In this document: piece after piece, positions 43,070 through 55,603 of the stretch
How positions within the stretch are numbered: the stretch's first letter is position 1
Layout of the letters: every line of letters begins with the position of its first letter
Source: Ophiosphaerella korrae
Taxonomy: Eukaryota; Ascomycota; Dothideomycetes; Pleosporales; Phaeosphaeriaceae
Direction of reading: 5' to 3'
DNA: 64,000 nucleotides
Assembly: GCA_028456385.1 (NCBI GenBank)
Contig: JALNQF010000122.1
Coordinates: 62,001 to 126,000, forward strand
Program-made: the position numbers and the translations under genes
The notes under the pieces: generated by a model
Database searches by the model: none
The model's input: only the letters and a program-made list of their open reading frames with translations
What the model was told of the DNA's origin: nothing

Positions 43070-44161
43070 TCATTCTCTAAAATAGTCAAAAAAGTTGTAT
43101 CCAAACGCCAGCTCCCCATGCCAATAATTCGCCGCCGCCGGCTTCGCAACCTGCCACGCCCTATCCAAAGCCCGCACAACCTCCTCTGGCAACGGACCCT
43201 TCTCCAAATACTCCACATTCTGCTTCAGCTGCGCAAAACTGCTAAACCCGATAATAACCCCATCTCCCCTTTCTTTTCCCATTTTCAGCGCAGAATGATG
43301 CACGCACCACCGTAGCGCAGTCTCCACGAGCGTACATCCATGCCTCTCCACCACAGGCTCCAACAACCTTATCGTGGAGAATAGATCGTCCTTGAAGTAG
43401 CGCTTGCGGTATAATTCCCCCTGCACCCCCATTGAGGCACTGAATCGGCCCGAGTCCGGGACTGTCTGCGTAGACTGGTATTTTCCGGAGAATAGGCCGC
43501 CGGCGATGGGATTGAAGATGACAACGTCAATGGCGTAGCGCCGGCAGCAAGGGATTAGCTCGTCCTCGATGTTTCGTGCTACATAGAAAGTTTAGGCATT
43601 GTAATTGATGAGGTACGAGGTTGGAGGGAGTCGCTTACTGATGGCATTATATAACGCTTGGTAGATTGATGGCCTCACCCATCCCTTTGTTGTACAAATC
43701 GTCACAATCTCTGCGACCTCGAAGGCAGAGAAGTTGCTCAGGCCTAATCGTTTAAATTTGCCAGCCTTGTGCAGCTCGTTCAACTCCGCGAGCGTTTCTG
43801 TGTAGGGTGTCGATCGGTCTGGGCCATGGAGATAATAGATGTCAATGCAGTCTGTCTCCAACTCGACGAGAGACTTCTCCAGAGCTTTTCGGAGGTTTTC
43901 TGGCCTGTGGTCGCCTGGGCAGATTGGGTAGCACTTGGTCGCGAGGGTCAGGCCTCGAGTCTTCCAACCTGCCTGCGTTGTAAAGTTTTCCTGGAGACCG
44001 CCAGTGTAGACTGCGGCTGTATCGACTTCCTTATAGCCCTTTTCTTGGAAGAAGTCTAGGCATTGTTTGAATTCGTCAAGCGAGGTGATGCGGGCGCCTA
44101 GGGAGCCTTCAGGTCCAATGGTCATGAGACCCGCAATGATTCTTTGTGGTGGTGGTGCCAT
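43070..44161 (-). CDS. aldo/keto reductase
   Basis: Two exons (44161-43639, 43578-43070) give 343 aa. The catalytic set of the AKR barrel is visible: Asp and Tyr in VDTAAVY, Lys in LATKCYP and His in YYLHGPD. NADPH-site features follow in the second half (VIIGFSSFAQLKQNV). The N-terminal start MAPPPQRIIAGL fits families like the fungal AKR7/aflatoxin-aldehyde-reductase type. It would reduce a carbonyl with NADPH; the substrate is unknown. Confidence 0.9.
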
Positions 44162-44843
44162 AGCTAAGTCCTATTGTCAGATAACCTTTCTGTAAAACGG
44201 TTTATCTAGTAGCCGACTATTTATCCTGATGGTGTCTTATTAATGAGAGTCTTAGTTGGTTTACATTGCCGGGGTAGCAGGGGTCTGGACGTTTAGAGGG
44301 GTAGTCCTACTCATTCGGCCTTACGTAGGCTTTTGTCAAGCCGCATCACGTAAAGCCGCATCACCTAAAGTACAGGTATAGAACTAGCGGCTACTGGGTT
44401 TACACAGATATCAAGTAGTGTAGTTCGAGTGATTTTATTATAAATAAAATGATCACTACAACAACCAAATTATATACATATACTTCAGTCACTATATCAT
44501 CATGCCAGAGTATTCTATCTTCTAATTCTGATTTCTGGTATGTGGGAGTCTTTTCCGTCCCCCCCTGCAACCACTTAACGTGGACCTAGTACGGGCCTGT
44601 GTGGAACTATAGGTATTTTGAACGCGTTGATTCCGCGAGGTAAAAAAGGGGGCTCCTATAGCGTAGACGTAAGAAAGCCCTCTGGTCCCTGCTTTCCATA
44701 ATTCGCTAACATGCAGCATTACGCAGTTCGCGCTAACTTACTATTCTTAGTGGTTGGTGCGCTCCATTAGGACATACCCTCCTGATGTCTGGATCAACGT
44801 CTAGAGCTGTCACGGGTCGCCCATATTCTATTATTACCACAAC
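44162..44843. other. no gene recognised
   Basis: This is a long gap upstream of the aldo/keto reductase. It contains an AT-rich stretch but no gene I can support. Confidence 0.35.
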
Positions 44844-45089
44844 ATGCCTTACCTTCTCCCAGCTATACTCAAGCTACTTCATCAGCACGACACAAAGTCG
44901 CTTTTCAAACCTAGATTTTTCGAATTGCGTCGATCGAAGGTGGCGAGGATAACGTTTCGTACGGTTAAGGGAGTTGCTAGTTTTGATAATGAGGCAGTGG
45001 AATTGAGATACGACGTCGGGAACTGTGGAAATGGGGTTGACGCGCCAAAGTTGCCGGCGGATTTGACGGTTGAAGTTGTGAAGGCTTAA
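44844..45089 (+). CDS. hypothetical 81-aa ORF, low confidence
   Basis: This frame starts MPYLLPAILKLLHQHD and ends LPADLTVEVVKA. It has the composition of a protein C-terminus (ELRYDVGNCGNGVDAPKLP), so it may be the remaining end of a larger lost gene. I recognise no family and no promoter. Confidence 0.2.
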   Translation: MPYLLPAILKLLHQHDTKSLFKPRFFELRRSKVARITFRTVKGVASFDNEAVELRYDVGNCGNGVDAPKLPADLTVEVVKA

Positions 45090-45661
45090 AAGGTGCCTAT
45101 TATTGTCATGAAGCAATATAACTATGAAGTCCTAGATTTTAATTCATTAAGAAGTTAAATTGGGATCAAATCTACAGTTTACAAATTTTGGTGATGATGA
45201 GGTCACTGGGTTACTGGAAGGATTTTGTAATCATTGCAGGATATCGCTCCCTAGGATTTCATCGATATATGAAACCCTGTTTGGTTTCGTTTTCTGTACT
45301 TTCCACATGTCTAGGTATCCGTAAATGAGGCTCAAGAAGCATTGATTGTCTTGGCAGTATAATTGCTTCGATATGTCGGGCATAGATTCGGGGCCCATAA
45401 AGTATTTATCCTCTTCTATTCCAGAAGGAACCCACTGTAGTCGCGGTCAGAATGTGATAACGTTCTAAAAACGATGAGAGAGGGAAGCTTTTACCCTTTC
45501 AGTACACTCCAGCATAAAGTCGTCTATGGAGACTCGATCTGCGAAAAGAATCAACTTATTGCGCACTGTGGGCCAAGGTACAAAATTGACAGCAGGATTT
45601 TGATGCCTATGATTTTTTCAGCTTCGTTTTCAACCACCACATTTGGATGCTGCCCTTGTAC
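45090..45661. other. 3' region of the bZIP gene, no gene recognised
   Basis: I see only short chance ORFs. Confidence 0.35.
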
Positions 45662-46759
45662 TTACTGTACTGCAAGCTGCACCTCGGTAGGTTTCAACCA
45701 GTCCGGTGCTGTATCCCGGAAGACATCAGGCAGATTCTCGAGGGTCTCCTGTGGGATCGGGAGGCCATTTTGTCTCAGATAGGGAACGACATGTTTGTGC
45801 TTGATGACCTGCCAGATCACCCATGCAAGGCCACCATACATGGCCACCGAAGAGGTACGCCGCAACTGGGCGAAGTCTCGCATGGACGATTCCACCACAT
45901 TTACTAGAGTCTTAGTGAGATCGTCTGCCGCCCCCAATAAGAAGGATATTGAATGGGGGCCAGGACCGAGGCAGGCATTAATACCACCTCTGACCCGTCG
46001 CTCCATGGCTATGCACATCGACGACAAGCGATCAGACCAGGTGGGCCGGGTCGGGTGTTGCGTGTAGGAGCTCAAATGTAGTGAAATAGTTTCGAAGAGT
46101 GGGTGTGGCAGCGCGTAGCCATGGCCATTGGTATGGTACACCACCAGAGGATCGATCTGGTGCGTATCTGTCGCAGCTGGAGTTGTCAGGCTGTGCGTGT
46201 CACTAGCATTGTTAGTTAGGTAAGTGGGTCTCGTCCAAGTAGCTGTCATGACATCGTTGTCCAATTCCTGGTTCCAATCCTGGAGCGCTGTAGTAGTAGG
46301 AGATTGCTCAATGTCGAACGGAAGAGTATCCGGCAGGGCATCTAGAAAATTATCAGGTAAAGAAACGAACCCCGCATCATTTTTTTCGGTGCCGTTTGAA
46401 GGGCCCACCGTAGCGCCGTCGTCGCTGCCATGGGTGCGATGATTTATTCTTTCACTAGGTGTGGTGGCTTCTAAAGTGCCGTCTGCACGGCCTCCTTCTT
46501 GGCCAACGTTGGAGATACGCTCGAGAACGGACTTAATGTGTTCAGCCAGGCCTCGAAGCTCATCGCGTTCACGGCGCAGTCTCTCTATCTCTTCCCGGCG
46601 ACATAACAACTCTTCGCTTGCGTCCGCTCTGGCTAGAGCAAGCTCTCGCTCCAGATGTGCGATGTAGTCTTTGCGTTGGCGACGGAATTTGCGCTGTGCG
46701 AGTCGGTTGGCCAGCCGCTTGCTGTCCTCGTCTTTGCCATCGGCTGGGTTGGGCGACAT
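45662..46759 (-). CDS. bZIP transcription factor, second in the window
   Basis: A single-exon 365-aa protein starts MSPNPADGKDEDSKR. The basic region KRLANRLAQRKFRRQRKDYI (about residues 14-33) and the following leucine-rich helix (ERELALARADASEELLCRRE) form the bZIP. A middle Ser/Thr/Asp-rich part and a C-terminal half with RPTWSDRLSSMCIAMERRV and NACLGPGPHSISFLLGAADD follow. It resembles fungal bZIP regulators with a conserved C-terminal module, but I cannot name it. It sits 1.3 kb upstream of the alcohol dehydrogenase. Confidence 0.85.
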   Translation of the reverse strand: MSPNPADGKDEDSKRLANRLAQRKFRRQRKDYIAHLERELALARADASEELLCRREEIERLRRERDELRGLAEHIKSVLERISNVGQEGGRADGTLEATTPSERINHRTHGSDDGATVGPSNGTEKNDAGFVSLPDNFLDALPDTLPFDIEQSPTTTALQDWNQELDNDVMTATWTRPTYLTNNASDTHSLTTPAATDTHQIDPLVVYHTNGHGYALPHPLFETISLHLSSYTQHPTRPTWSDRLSSMCIAMERRVRGGINACLGPGPHSISFLLGAADDLTKTLVNVVESSMRDFAQLRRTSSVAMYGGLAWVIWQVIKHKHVVPYLRQNGLPIPQETLENLPDVFRDTAPDWLKPTEVQLAVQ

Positions 46760-48024
46760 TCTAGGTGCCGGGCTAGGGGAGAGCGGCTATTTTGTATTCT
46801 CTAGACTGCCTAGGTAGTTGGGAGAGGAGGGAATGGTGGATAGTTCATAATGGAATTGGCTCAGTGCTTTTACATAACGCGGAGATAGCACGCTTAACTC
46901 CACAAACCTTCACGGAGGTTGTCCAACTGAGTCAAGTCACTCGAGCCGAACCGATCCGCATACGCCACCACCGAAGAGTCCACACACGACAAAACGCACT
47001 CCCGTCATTGTTTCCATCCTAATAAGTAAACTCTCCTAAGCCTTCCTAGACAATATCAGAAACACGCAGAACCATGCCTTCGCTAAGAATACTGGAAATT
47101 TTCTAACTATGTTCTGTTTATATTCTTTGATTCCCGCTAGTATCAAAAAATGTGGATGTGTTTCATTTAATCTCATCAAGGCTAAACTTACCATATCATC
47201 AACCGCATCAGCCAGACCTTCTCGATTCAAGGCCCTTCCATCCTTGGATTAATCGCCACTCCGATGTATTTTGGAGAGATCACGCCCAGCTATTCGATGA
47301 TATATTTAAAGCGTGGGAGATGTAGTCTTGATGGCTTCCTGTCACAAACGACTCTGCATATCGTGTAAGGCATTGTACCTACTTTATATTAGCCGGTTAG
47401 GAGCTGCGCGTTATGTAGACGACGCTCTAAAGCCCCAGCGGTTGCCTGGGCAAGCATACAGTTACTAAACTTGGTTGCCTGTTTCTTAGTTTTAGATTAT
47501 ATGTTGATAAAATGACTACAACGATGACCCTTGCAGCGCTTGAGCAATTCGCTTGCCAACAAGGGCGCTTTCGTGAAATATTGGCGTATTCTTAGGAAAA
47601 AAACTTTGGGTTGCGATAGGAAAAGCAAGGCATGACAATGTTAGGGGTCCGGCTCTACCTTGACGTTGTCGGAGTATAAAAGTATTCGAAAATAATGATA
47701 ACGCGGTATAATATAATAGATAGGTTCTAAGATATAGATATTAAGTAGGCTAAGCAAGTTGTTGCATGGTAACCCGAACGCCCATTACCCGAGGTCATGC
47801 CTTAGCTGGGCCTGTTTTACGGCATAGGGTTTGACTAAATGAGCACAGACAAAAACTATCGGCAGCCTCAAGAGCCGGCACTCTACCCCAGCCGCCTTGC
47901 AGCATACACAGGACTGAAATTACAGATGCAGTAACACATTCGAACTTTTGTTTTTGAATATTGCATTTAGACACTTGCTCAGCACACCTTGGTCATACCT
48001 GATCAAATAGCTCAACCCTACATC
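46760..48024. other. long intergenic between bZIP and alcohol dehydrogenase
   Basis: No gene seen. The bZIP (minus) and dehydrogenase (plus) are divergent, so promoters of both lie here. Confidence 0.4.
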
Positions 48025-49232
48025 ATGGTAGCCAACATACCGGATGAAATGCAGGCGGTTCGCATAGTAGAGGTAATCCACCTGCTTCTCTCGTATGCTG
48101 AAGAGGCCTCACCGTAGCCGCTAGTACAATAAACCATACGAATTACAAATGATCCCGGTGCCGAAGGATCTAGACCAGTATGATTTGCTCGTCAAGGTCG
48201 CCGTAGCTAGCTTTTGCCACACCGACGAGATGGCCCGCTTAGGGTTGTTTGGGACTAAGCTGCCTTGCACCGCTTCCCATGAAGGTGCCGGGACTGTGGT
48301 CGCTATCGGCGTATCCGTCCAAGAATTTAAACCTGGAGACCGCATCTTAGCACACGTGTCACAGCAACTGTGTAGTCAGTGTTCAGACTGTCTGGGACCG
48401 GAGAACCGAAAGCATTACTGTCAGCGCCCAGGGAGAGCAAACGGGCTGATTACCGATGGCGCCTTCGCTGAGTACATGGTTGTCGACAGCCGCACTGCTG
48501 CAACACTACCCGATTCTGTGTCGTTCCAGACGGCCGCTCCCCTCGCATGCGCTGGCTGCACTATATTTCGAGGTATCAAGCACAGTGACCTACAGCCCGG
48601 GCAATGGCTGGCCATAGTGGGCTCTGGTGGTGGCCTTGGCCACTTGGGAATTCGGTTTGCCAAAGCGCTAGGCTTCAAGGTGGTAGCCATTGATGCCCAA
48701 GATGGAGGGTTAGAAGTTTCCAAGAAAGCTGGTGCCGATGTGGTGGTGGATGCTCGAGAAGGCCAAGATAAGGCGGTAGAGCACGTTTTACAAGTGACTA
48801 GCCAGGAAGGAGTGAGCACTACCATCAACGTCGCCGACGCAAAGACAGCAGCAGCCATGGCTTGTGCTGTAACTAAACGACATGGCCTCATGATCCAAAT
48901 CGCCCAGGTATGTGCCTGCTTAACTTTCTCTCCCCCTCTTTTCTTTTTGTGAATTTGCTTCCAGGGACTGTTGAATAACTCATACCTTGCAGCCCGAAGA
49001 AGTATCCATCCCATTCCAGCACCTCATCTTCCGTGATGTGAGGATTCAGGGCTCTCTCGTAGCGTCTCCTTTAGAGATGAAGGAAATGCTACAACTCGTA
49101 GCTTCGCGTAACATCACGGTCGATGTAACGCCAGTACATGGCCTAGCAGAGGTTCCAAAGCTGATGAATTTAGTGCATTCAGGGCATGTGCGTGGAAAAG
49201 CTATCGTTATCGTTGACTCGGCACAGGTATAA
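48025..49232 (+). CDS. zinc-dependent alcohol dehydrogenase
   Basis: Three exons (48025-48072, 48125-48907, 48993-49232) give 356 aa. The catalytic zinc ligands are visible (FCHTDE and SHEGAG), as is the structural zinc Cys quartet (CSQCSDCLGPENRKHYC) and the NAD-binding GSGGGLGHLG. The start ATG gives MVANIPDEMQAVRIVE, joined to YNKPYELQ across the first intron. It resembles fungal Adh1-type enzymes that interconvert alcohols and aldehydes or ketones with NAD(H). It lies between the bZIP and the second P450. Confidence 0.92.
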
Positions 49233-50019
49233 AAAGCAAGTCGGAGGGTATATGTAAATAGTGATTATGTAGCAAATGCTGAGTTGCTATCAGAACAAGT
49301 TATATACTTGGATGGATTTTGACGGTAGGGTATGTGTTAGCTGGCTCTGCTTGATATCAGTGGGTTTACGCCGAGAAGTATGCGCAGTTTGACCAGGTCA
49401 TCACATTATGGCCGTACATGATCAACTATCCAAATTTACTAGTAGCATATATATTGTCAACAATGATGGTCGTTGTAATTGTGAAGAGAATTAATATTGC
49501 AATACTCCTTAGATACTAAATCTCAGGTCCGCCTGGTTTTGCATTTTATAATGTAAACGAGAGAAAGTTATTTCTTTGATAGTCAAAATAACAGTTTTTT
49601 TTAAAATACTTCACCCAGGGGCTGTTTGAGCTAGTTGGCTTAAGGAATCGGCGGTGAGAAAATAAAATAAAGATAAATCCGGGAGCACAATTAGGTAACA
49701 AGCGATGACACACTACTAGGTAGATACGTGTTGTCCGATAGCCTATGTATGACCTCGGTCCAGCCTAATCAGGAAATCCGGGGGCGATTTGGTCTGGGCC
49801 CAAGCTGTAGAGCACACATATAATTATCATATTTGCCCTCCGAATGGTGAACGTCAATCGCTTATAAAGTCTTCTGTGCCACAAACTACAACATACTCTC
49901 CCGCTACTTAACTCCTAGAGCTTCCTCCTGAAACTCCTATACTTATCCTTTCACATTTCACTTTTCGGTGATTTTTATACTCGAATCCTCCGCTTGTAAT
50001 CACTTTACCAAAGACTGCA
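49233..50019. other. intergenic, P450 promoter region
   Basis: The last ~100 bp before 50020 are pyrimidine-rich, as in fungal leaders. No gene seen. Confidence 0.4.
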
Positions 50020-51808
50020 ATGGAGGCCCAACAACTCGCCCTATTAAAATATGCGAGCATCGCAACCGTTCTCTACTCCCTCTATTGCCTCTATGCCGCA
50101 AGGAAGCGCACCCCTAGAGGATATCGTCCCATCCCCAAAGTGAGGGGGGGATTACCTATTATTGGGAACGTTTTACAACTCCAAAAAGACCCGATCGAGA
50201 CGATACGACAGTGGTGCCACGAGTACGGCGAAATCTTTGAGTTCAGCGTCGGAGCTTTCCCCGTCATCATGCTTGGGAGTCGCGAGTCTGTCAGGGAGGT
50301 CTTCGATAAGCAGGCGGCGGCGACTTCAAGTAGGCAACCCATGCCAGCTCTTTCAGACATCATCTCGGGTGGCTTTCGCTTCTTGATGATGCCGTACGGC
50401 CAGAAATGGAGGCAATGCCGCGCTATTGTCCACCAAGCTACCTCACCCAAAGCCTCAGACTCCTGGAGACCAGTTCAAGAATTTGAAGCCAAGCAGCTTG
50501 CACATGATATCCTCACGAAAAACGAAGATCAATCCTCATTTTTCTATCATACTAGGAGGTACACCACTTCGGTAATGATGACGGTAACATATGGCAAACG
50601 GATGCCCGACGAAGTGCGTTTCGTATTGAACCCGGCAGAATATGTTTCTAATTAGCTGACCTTACAATCTAGAACGACGAGGACATCAAGCAAGTGTACA
50701 AGGCCATGAAGGATATGGGTCAGCTAGCCTTCCCCCGCGGGTTCCTTGTCGATTTGTTCCCGAGTCTCGCCAAATTACCTGCCTGGATGCAATGGTGGAG
50801 GGAGAGTGCAAAGGAGTATTACTATAACCAGGAAAAACTCTGGACGAAGCTTTACAACGGCTTACTAAACGAAATTACTTCGGGAACTGCGCCTCAGTGC
50901 TTTGTGAAGCACATGGTCGACGAGGGAAAGCTTAGGAAAGATATTAACGACACCCAGGCTGCCTTTGTGGCTGGATGTAAGTACAACAACACTAGTGGCC
51001 TGTTTTGATCCTGCACCCATTGGTTGGTGAACCAGACTAACGAGAAATATTAGCTATGATTGAGGCTGGCTCCGAGACTACTGCTGGCCTGCTCAACTCG
51101 ATCTGGAAATACTCTGCTGCTAATCCTGAGATCCAAGTCCGTGCCAATAGGGAGCTCACAGAAGTCTGCGGCGAAGACCGGAGCCCTACGTTTGATGACA
51201 TGGAAAAGTTGCGCTATACTATAGGTATTGTCAAAGAGGTGGTCCGCTTCCGACCTATCGTTCAAGTCGCCAACGCTCATTACACGACTAAGGCAATTAC
51301 CTACAAGGATTATTATATACCGAAGGACACGATGGTTGGTTTTAACCCGTATTTCTTACAATTCGACGATATTTACGAGGAACCCTACGCCTTCAAACCG
51401 GAGCGCTACATGGAAGGTGACCTCCGCTTCGGGCCCGCCCTTAACCACCCCGACCCAACGAAGCGGAGCACATATGCGTTCGGCGCCGGCCGCCGTATTT
51501 GCCCTGGCGTTCACCTTGCAGAGAATAGTCTCTTCATCGTTGCGGCTAAGATCCTCTGGGCATTCAAAATTGTTCCGGCAACTGATGAGGCTGGAAACGA
51601 GATCCCAATTGACGTATCCCATGCGGCGTATGAAGATGCAGTTATCATTGTGCCTAAGCCGTTCAAAGTACGGTTTATCCCCCGGAGCGAGCATAGGGCA
51701 AGCATTGTAAGGGAGGAGTGGGCTAAGGCTGAGCGGGATGGCTACTGGCTAGGCGATATCAAGGTGGACAAGAATGGTATGCTCTCGAAGAAGGATATGG
51801 GAAAATGA
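50020..51808 (+). CDS. cytochrome P450 monooxygenase, second copy
   Basis: Three exons (50020-50613, 50673-50976, 51054-51808) give 550 aa. An N-terminal membrane anchor (YASIATVLYSLYCLYA) is followed by the PIIGNVLQL entry, the I-helix AGSETTA, the ExxR helix EVVR, the FKPERYMEGD motif, and the heme loop FGAGRRICPG. The sequence class resembles CYP families active on O-methyl or aromatic compounds, but the reaction is not shown. It has only two introns, unlike the nine of the first P450, so the two are not close relatives. Confidence 0.93.
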
Positions 51809-52264
51809 ATCAGTATTTTTCGCAAGAGCTTACAAGTATTAACATTAAATGATCTCTTCCGATGAATATAGTAGGGTTGATCTTACTTGGCACGTCGCGA
51901 AAGGTTTTCAAAGTATTGGAGTAGTTCAAGGGTCCTTCAAGGGTTGTTGAATGTGCCCACTGGATAATCATCACTAGTTAGAATCAAGTCTTAATTCAGG
52001 CTCCAATTTTACCTCAATAGTATGTGGTTGACTCTTACGCGGGCCAATGGTCTTCGAGAACTGTCATCCATACTTTCGTCCTGGAGGATGCGCAGACCAG
52101 GGGGCAGACGATCAGTTGTCCTAAAATTACTTTGGGCTCATAGGATATGTTCCCAACCTTGATACTAAGGTAAAGTAGAGCGACAAAGTGGAGTAAACTG
52201 GTGCGGATTAATCTACTCGGCTGAGTTGCCTATGTAGTATTGTCGCACTGAACGTGCTAAAACG
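51809..52264. other. no gene recognised
   Basis: 3' flank of the P450 gene. Nothing else is supported. Confidence 0.35.
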
Positions 52265-53014
52265 ATGAAGGTTAAGGTAATGATAATAAGCAGCAGCATT
52301 GTATTGATTGATGTTGTTATCTTAAGTGTGGGGTACTCCAACCCGCAGACTTACATACAGCATCACGGCTGGATTACTAATACAGTTGCTTCCTGGGGCT
52401 CGCTAGAGATCGAGTTCTCGAGCCGAGGTGCCAACATCCGAAAGAAATCAGAGAGAAGGACTCTATACACCGCAAGTGAATACTCTGGAGTATATGTGCT
52501 AGATATGTGGACGAATCTCGCCTTTCCAGCCTACCACGTCAGCCCACAGGCAAGACTATGGCACAACCGGCTCGCCCATTTAAGCGACACGAATCTACGA
52601 CGACTCAAGCAACAGGCGTATGGAGTTCGAGACATGGAACCACAAGATCCTTGCAACCCATCTCTACAAGAGAGAATGACTGAGAAGCCTCACCTCGGTG
52701 AAGGATGAAAAGGTGAATACTCTATGGAGCTACTCCACATGAATGTTGCAGGACCATTCGATGAGGCCCTTGATGGCAGTCGCTACTGGCTCACCATTGT
52801 CGATGACTGCACTAGGTGGATGGAGATCATACCCCTATGCTTCCAGTCGCCATTCACAGACACCAAATTATGCATGCCTACATCGAATGGGGAAAAGGAG
52901 GTGAACTGGGGGCGGGAAATTGCTGGCGATCCAAGCGGCGGAAGTGACATTGGTGCGTTAGTGTCTAGCCCTATCCAAAACAGTAAGCACACTGGGCACC
53001 AACAAGAATACTAA
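52265..53014 (+). mobile_element. Ty1/Copia-type retrotransposon fragment (gag-pre-integrase and integrase start)
   Basis: The first frame contains ARLWHNRLAHLSDTNLRRLK, QAYGVRDM and a KPH motif at the end (gag-pre-integrase), then a one-frame break at about 52700. The second frame starts MELLHMNVAGPFDEALDG and reads SRYWLTIVDDCTRWMEII, the beginning of the integrase core with its first Asp. It then goes off-sense. Only about 250 residues of the polyprotein remain, no LTRs seen. Confidence 0.8.
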
Positions 53015-53312
53015 AGAACTTATCCGCTTCGTAGTTGTATGAGAGGGTTTCCCAGAATGACAACAAAGTCAAAGAAGACGAGAAAGCAACTAAGAAAGTG
53101 AGACAGAATCCAAATAAGAAAGCAGACGAGAGAGCGAAGCAGACAACTGAAAGGGCCACGATTGCGGGCACCATAGAAGAAATAAGATGCTGAACATATA
53201 GATAAGAGACAAGGCAGACCTCGACACCCTCGGCGTTATAGTGCGCCAGCCTTTGATACACACTTCCTCTATACCTCCTGCTGGCCAGGGAGTTGTGACG
53301 TGGGACTTGCGA
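53015..53312. other. flank of the Copia and ankyrin fragments
   Basis: AG-rich sequence with no gene seen. Confidence 0.35.
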
Positions 53313-54710
53313 TCACCCCCTCATCCACGTTTCTGTATTAGAATTGTATGCGGCAATGTCAAGTGCTGTCATTCCAGTACGATCCCGCGCTCCAAGATTA
53401 GCACCTCGGTCGATCAAAATTCTAAGAATTTGAACATATCCTAGGAAGGTCGCAAGATGCGCAGGGGACCATAGGTTGATTTGAGATCTTTCCGCGTCGT
53501 GGAGCCTATTTGCAGTGTACCTTTGTGCGTCTGCGATCAGAGTAGAATCCGTGCTATGGCTGTAGGATACAGTTTCTGTGGAGGTGCTATGCATATGTGC
53601 ACCATGATCGAGTAGAAGGCGAACTGCTTCATAGTGGCCAGTGTGTATTGCTTCCATTGATGGGGTAACGCCGATCTCGTCTTGTGCATTTACATCTGCC
53701 CCACATTTTATAAGGTGTTCACATTAGCGTATAGTACTATTACCTATTGCAATATGCAACGCAGTCATGCCAAATTTATTGCGAAACCTCACCGCTAGAA
53801 GTAGGCTTGCACCATAAGCTGCTAGTGGAAGCTGCTTTAGTAGTGCAGTTAAAAGAGTGTGTTAATATCTCTTCGCACAATATCTAGGAATTGCATTAAT
53901 CATAGAGCATTCAATAAGGTTAGAGAATGCAAGGAGTACAGAATGTTCTCCAAATAGACGATATAGAACCAGCTTGTTTCGATTCTGGTCAGTATTGCGC
54001 CTTAGACTCGCGAGATATCCCACTAGTAGTCTTACCGCCTGACGACTTCCCTCCAGCGACTCCACAAGCTTAATTGCTTTTACACTAGCCTCCTCTACCC
54101 ACTCTTCGAGTTTCCAATCGTGGGAGCCAGCAATCTTGAGTAGCAATCTTAGCAATTTAACTTTTCCTGCAATAACTAGATAGATAAAAGGATTATCGCA
54201 TCGGGTGGAAGAGGATGTTGTAACGTAAGCTAATATTTGAATAGTCTTTTCGAACGTAGCCCCGAAACTTATAAGAAGGCGGACGAGCTCTGTTTCCATC
54301 ATCATACAAGCTTCGATCAAAGGTGTACGGATTCTGTTCACGTAGACAAGCATCCGACGAGCATTTCCGAATCCTCCCCTGTTTAAGTCAATTTCCCTCT
54401 GCTCCTTTTCAACAGCATTGTTAAAGGTATCTTCAAAGAAGCCCGCTTTAGTATCTGCAAGATAGAGTCAGTGATAGTTGCTTTCAAAGACTTTATGAAC
54501 GCCAACCACCACATTGGGATTCGCTCCATTTTCCAATAGTCTACGAGTAGATTCCAGTGCCTCTATAGGACTTCTATGGATATGAGACATAAATAATTTC
54601 GCCAATTGTTGCGTCGCAGCTGGATTGAACTGCTCCAAATCATGCGGTGTGTCGCGAGCGGATATGGCTCTTTTGGCGGTTCTCCCCTTTCTTCGATTAC
54701 GAGGACTCAT
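53313..54710 (-). pseudogene. ankyrin-repeat protein, broken
   Basis: The start ATG (54708-54710) gives MSPRNRRKGRTAKRAIS with ankyrin-like LESTRRLLENGANPN, then a stop. The next piece (from about 54430 down) reads DTKAGFFEDTFNNAVEKEQ and RTPLIEACMMMETELVRLLI, ending at 53862. A third piece contains FGMTALHIAIG, a TAA, IKCGADVNAQDEIGVTPSME, and HYEAVRLLLDHGA...DRTGMTALDIAA. No intron placement reconciles the first and second frame in phase. It is a degenerated ankyrin-repeat gene. Confidence 0.65.
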
Positions 54711-55603
54711 TTTGTATCCCATCTATCATTGCAGCAACCAAATATCTTTCTTTAGAAAGGTATTGTGGAATGAAACTGGTTAGATCTTCAGCCTTGTCTG
54801 GAAATTTTGCATTTCTTTTGCGAAGACGACTATGTATGTGCAAATATGGATTTCCCTCGTTCGTGTACACTGTGTTTTGGTGCATGAAGTTTGATGAATC
54901 TAGAAATTTGGAAATGAGACGTTGGGCACATCATTCCTATGACCTCGGGAACTTTGGAGCCTTTTGAAGATGCGCCAAGCTTTTACCTAACAGCATCAGG
55001 CTTCTCGGTAAACCGTAAAAGTGGAGAAATCACTCTAGCCATATTGGCGCAAGAGGTACACAGTAGATGTTATATTATCAGATGTTATTTCATAAAGCCT
55101 AGTTATAATTTGTTCCTAGCTAACCTATTACATGCCGTCTTGCTGCAGCACTTTGCACATAATATTTTCCGCTTTTTCAGTCAACGAGTACGCTTGCTGT
55201 TGAATCCTGTCACCTCTGCCAGAAATTAACAGAGTAATATTCATGGCTTTTCAGGTGTCCCCGCATTTTTGCCGCGTAATTGTGGCGAAGTCAATACCGC
55301 ATTGCCTCATCCAATCGCACTGAGTACAACTGGCTGACCCTCCTATATATAATAAGTACGCTTGTTACACTCAGCGAGTACAGGTAGATTAAGCAAGTAA
55401 ATCAATTCGATTGGTCTCGGGAAAAATCTAGTTTGCTGTCAAGAATCCATTCGTACTTAAGGTACTGCCGTTAGATTCAGTATCCCATATCTATTCTGAA
55501 AGGAACACCTTGTATGTGGGGCTAAATGAAATCATGTCGTGTATGTGAAGTTGAACAATAGGCCTCTGAGACTAAAGTCGCGGGATTGAGCGCACTTCAA
55601 TAC
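54711..55603. other. no gene recognised
   Basis: Short ORFs here are unsupported. The stretch separates the ankyrin remnant from the Dicer 3' end. Confidence 0.35.

Noticed and set aside
28544..51808. classical secondary-metabolite cluster
   Set aside because: No polyketide synthase, peptide synthetase, terpene synthase or prenyltransferase is present in the window, so no product class can be claimed.
54420..54500. intron joining the first two ankyrin frames
   Set aside because: All GT donors in reach are in phase 0 while the second piece needs phase 1, so a frameshift is more likely.
54647..54967. 106-residue plus-strand ORF
   Set aside because: No recognisable similarity. It overlaps the ankyrin start on the other strand.
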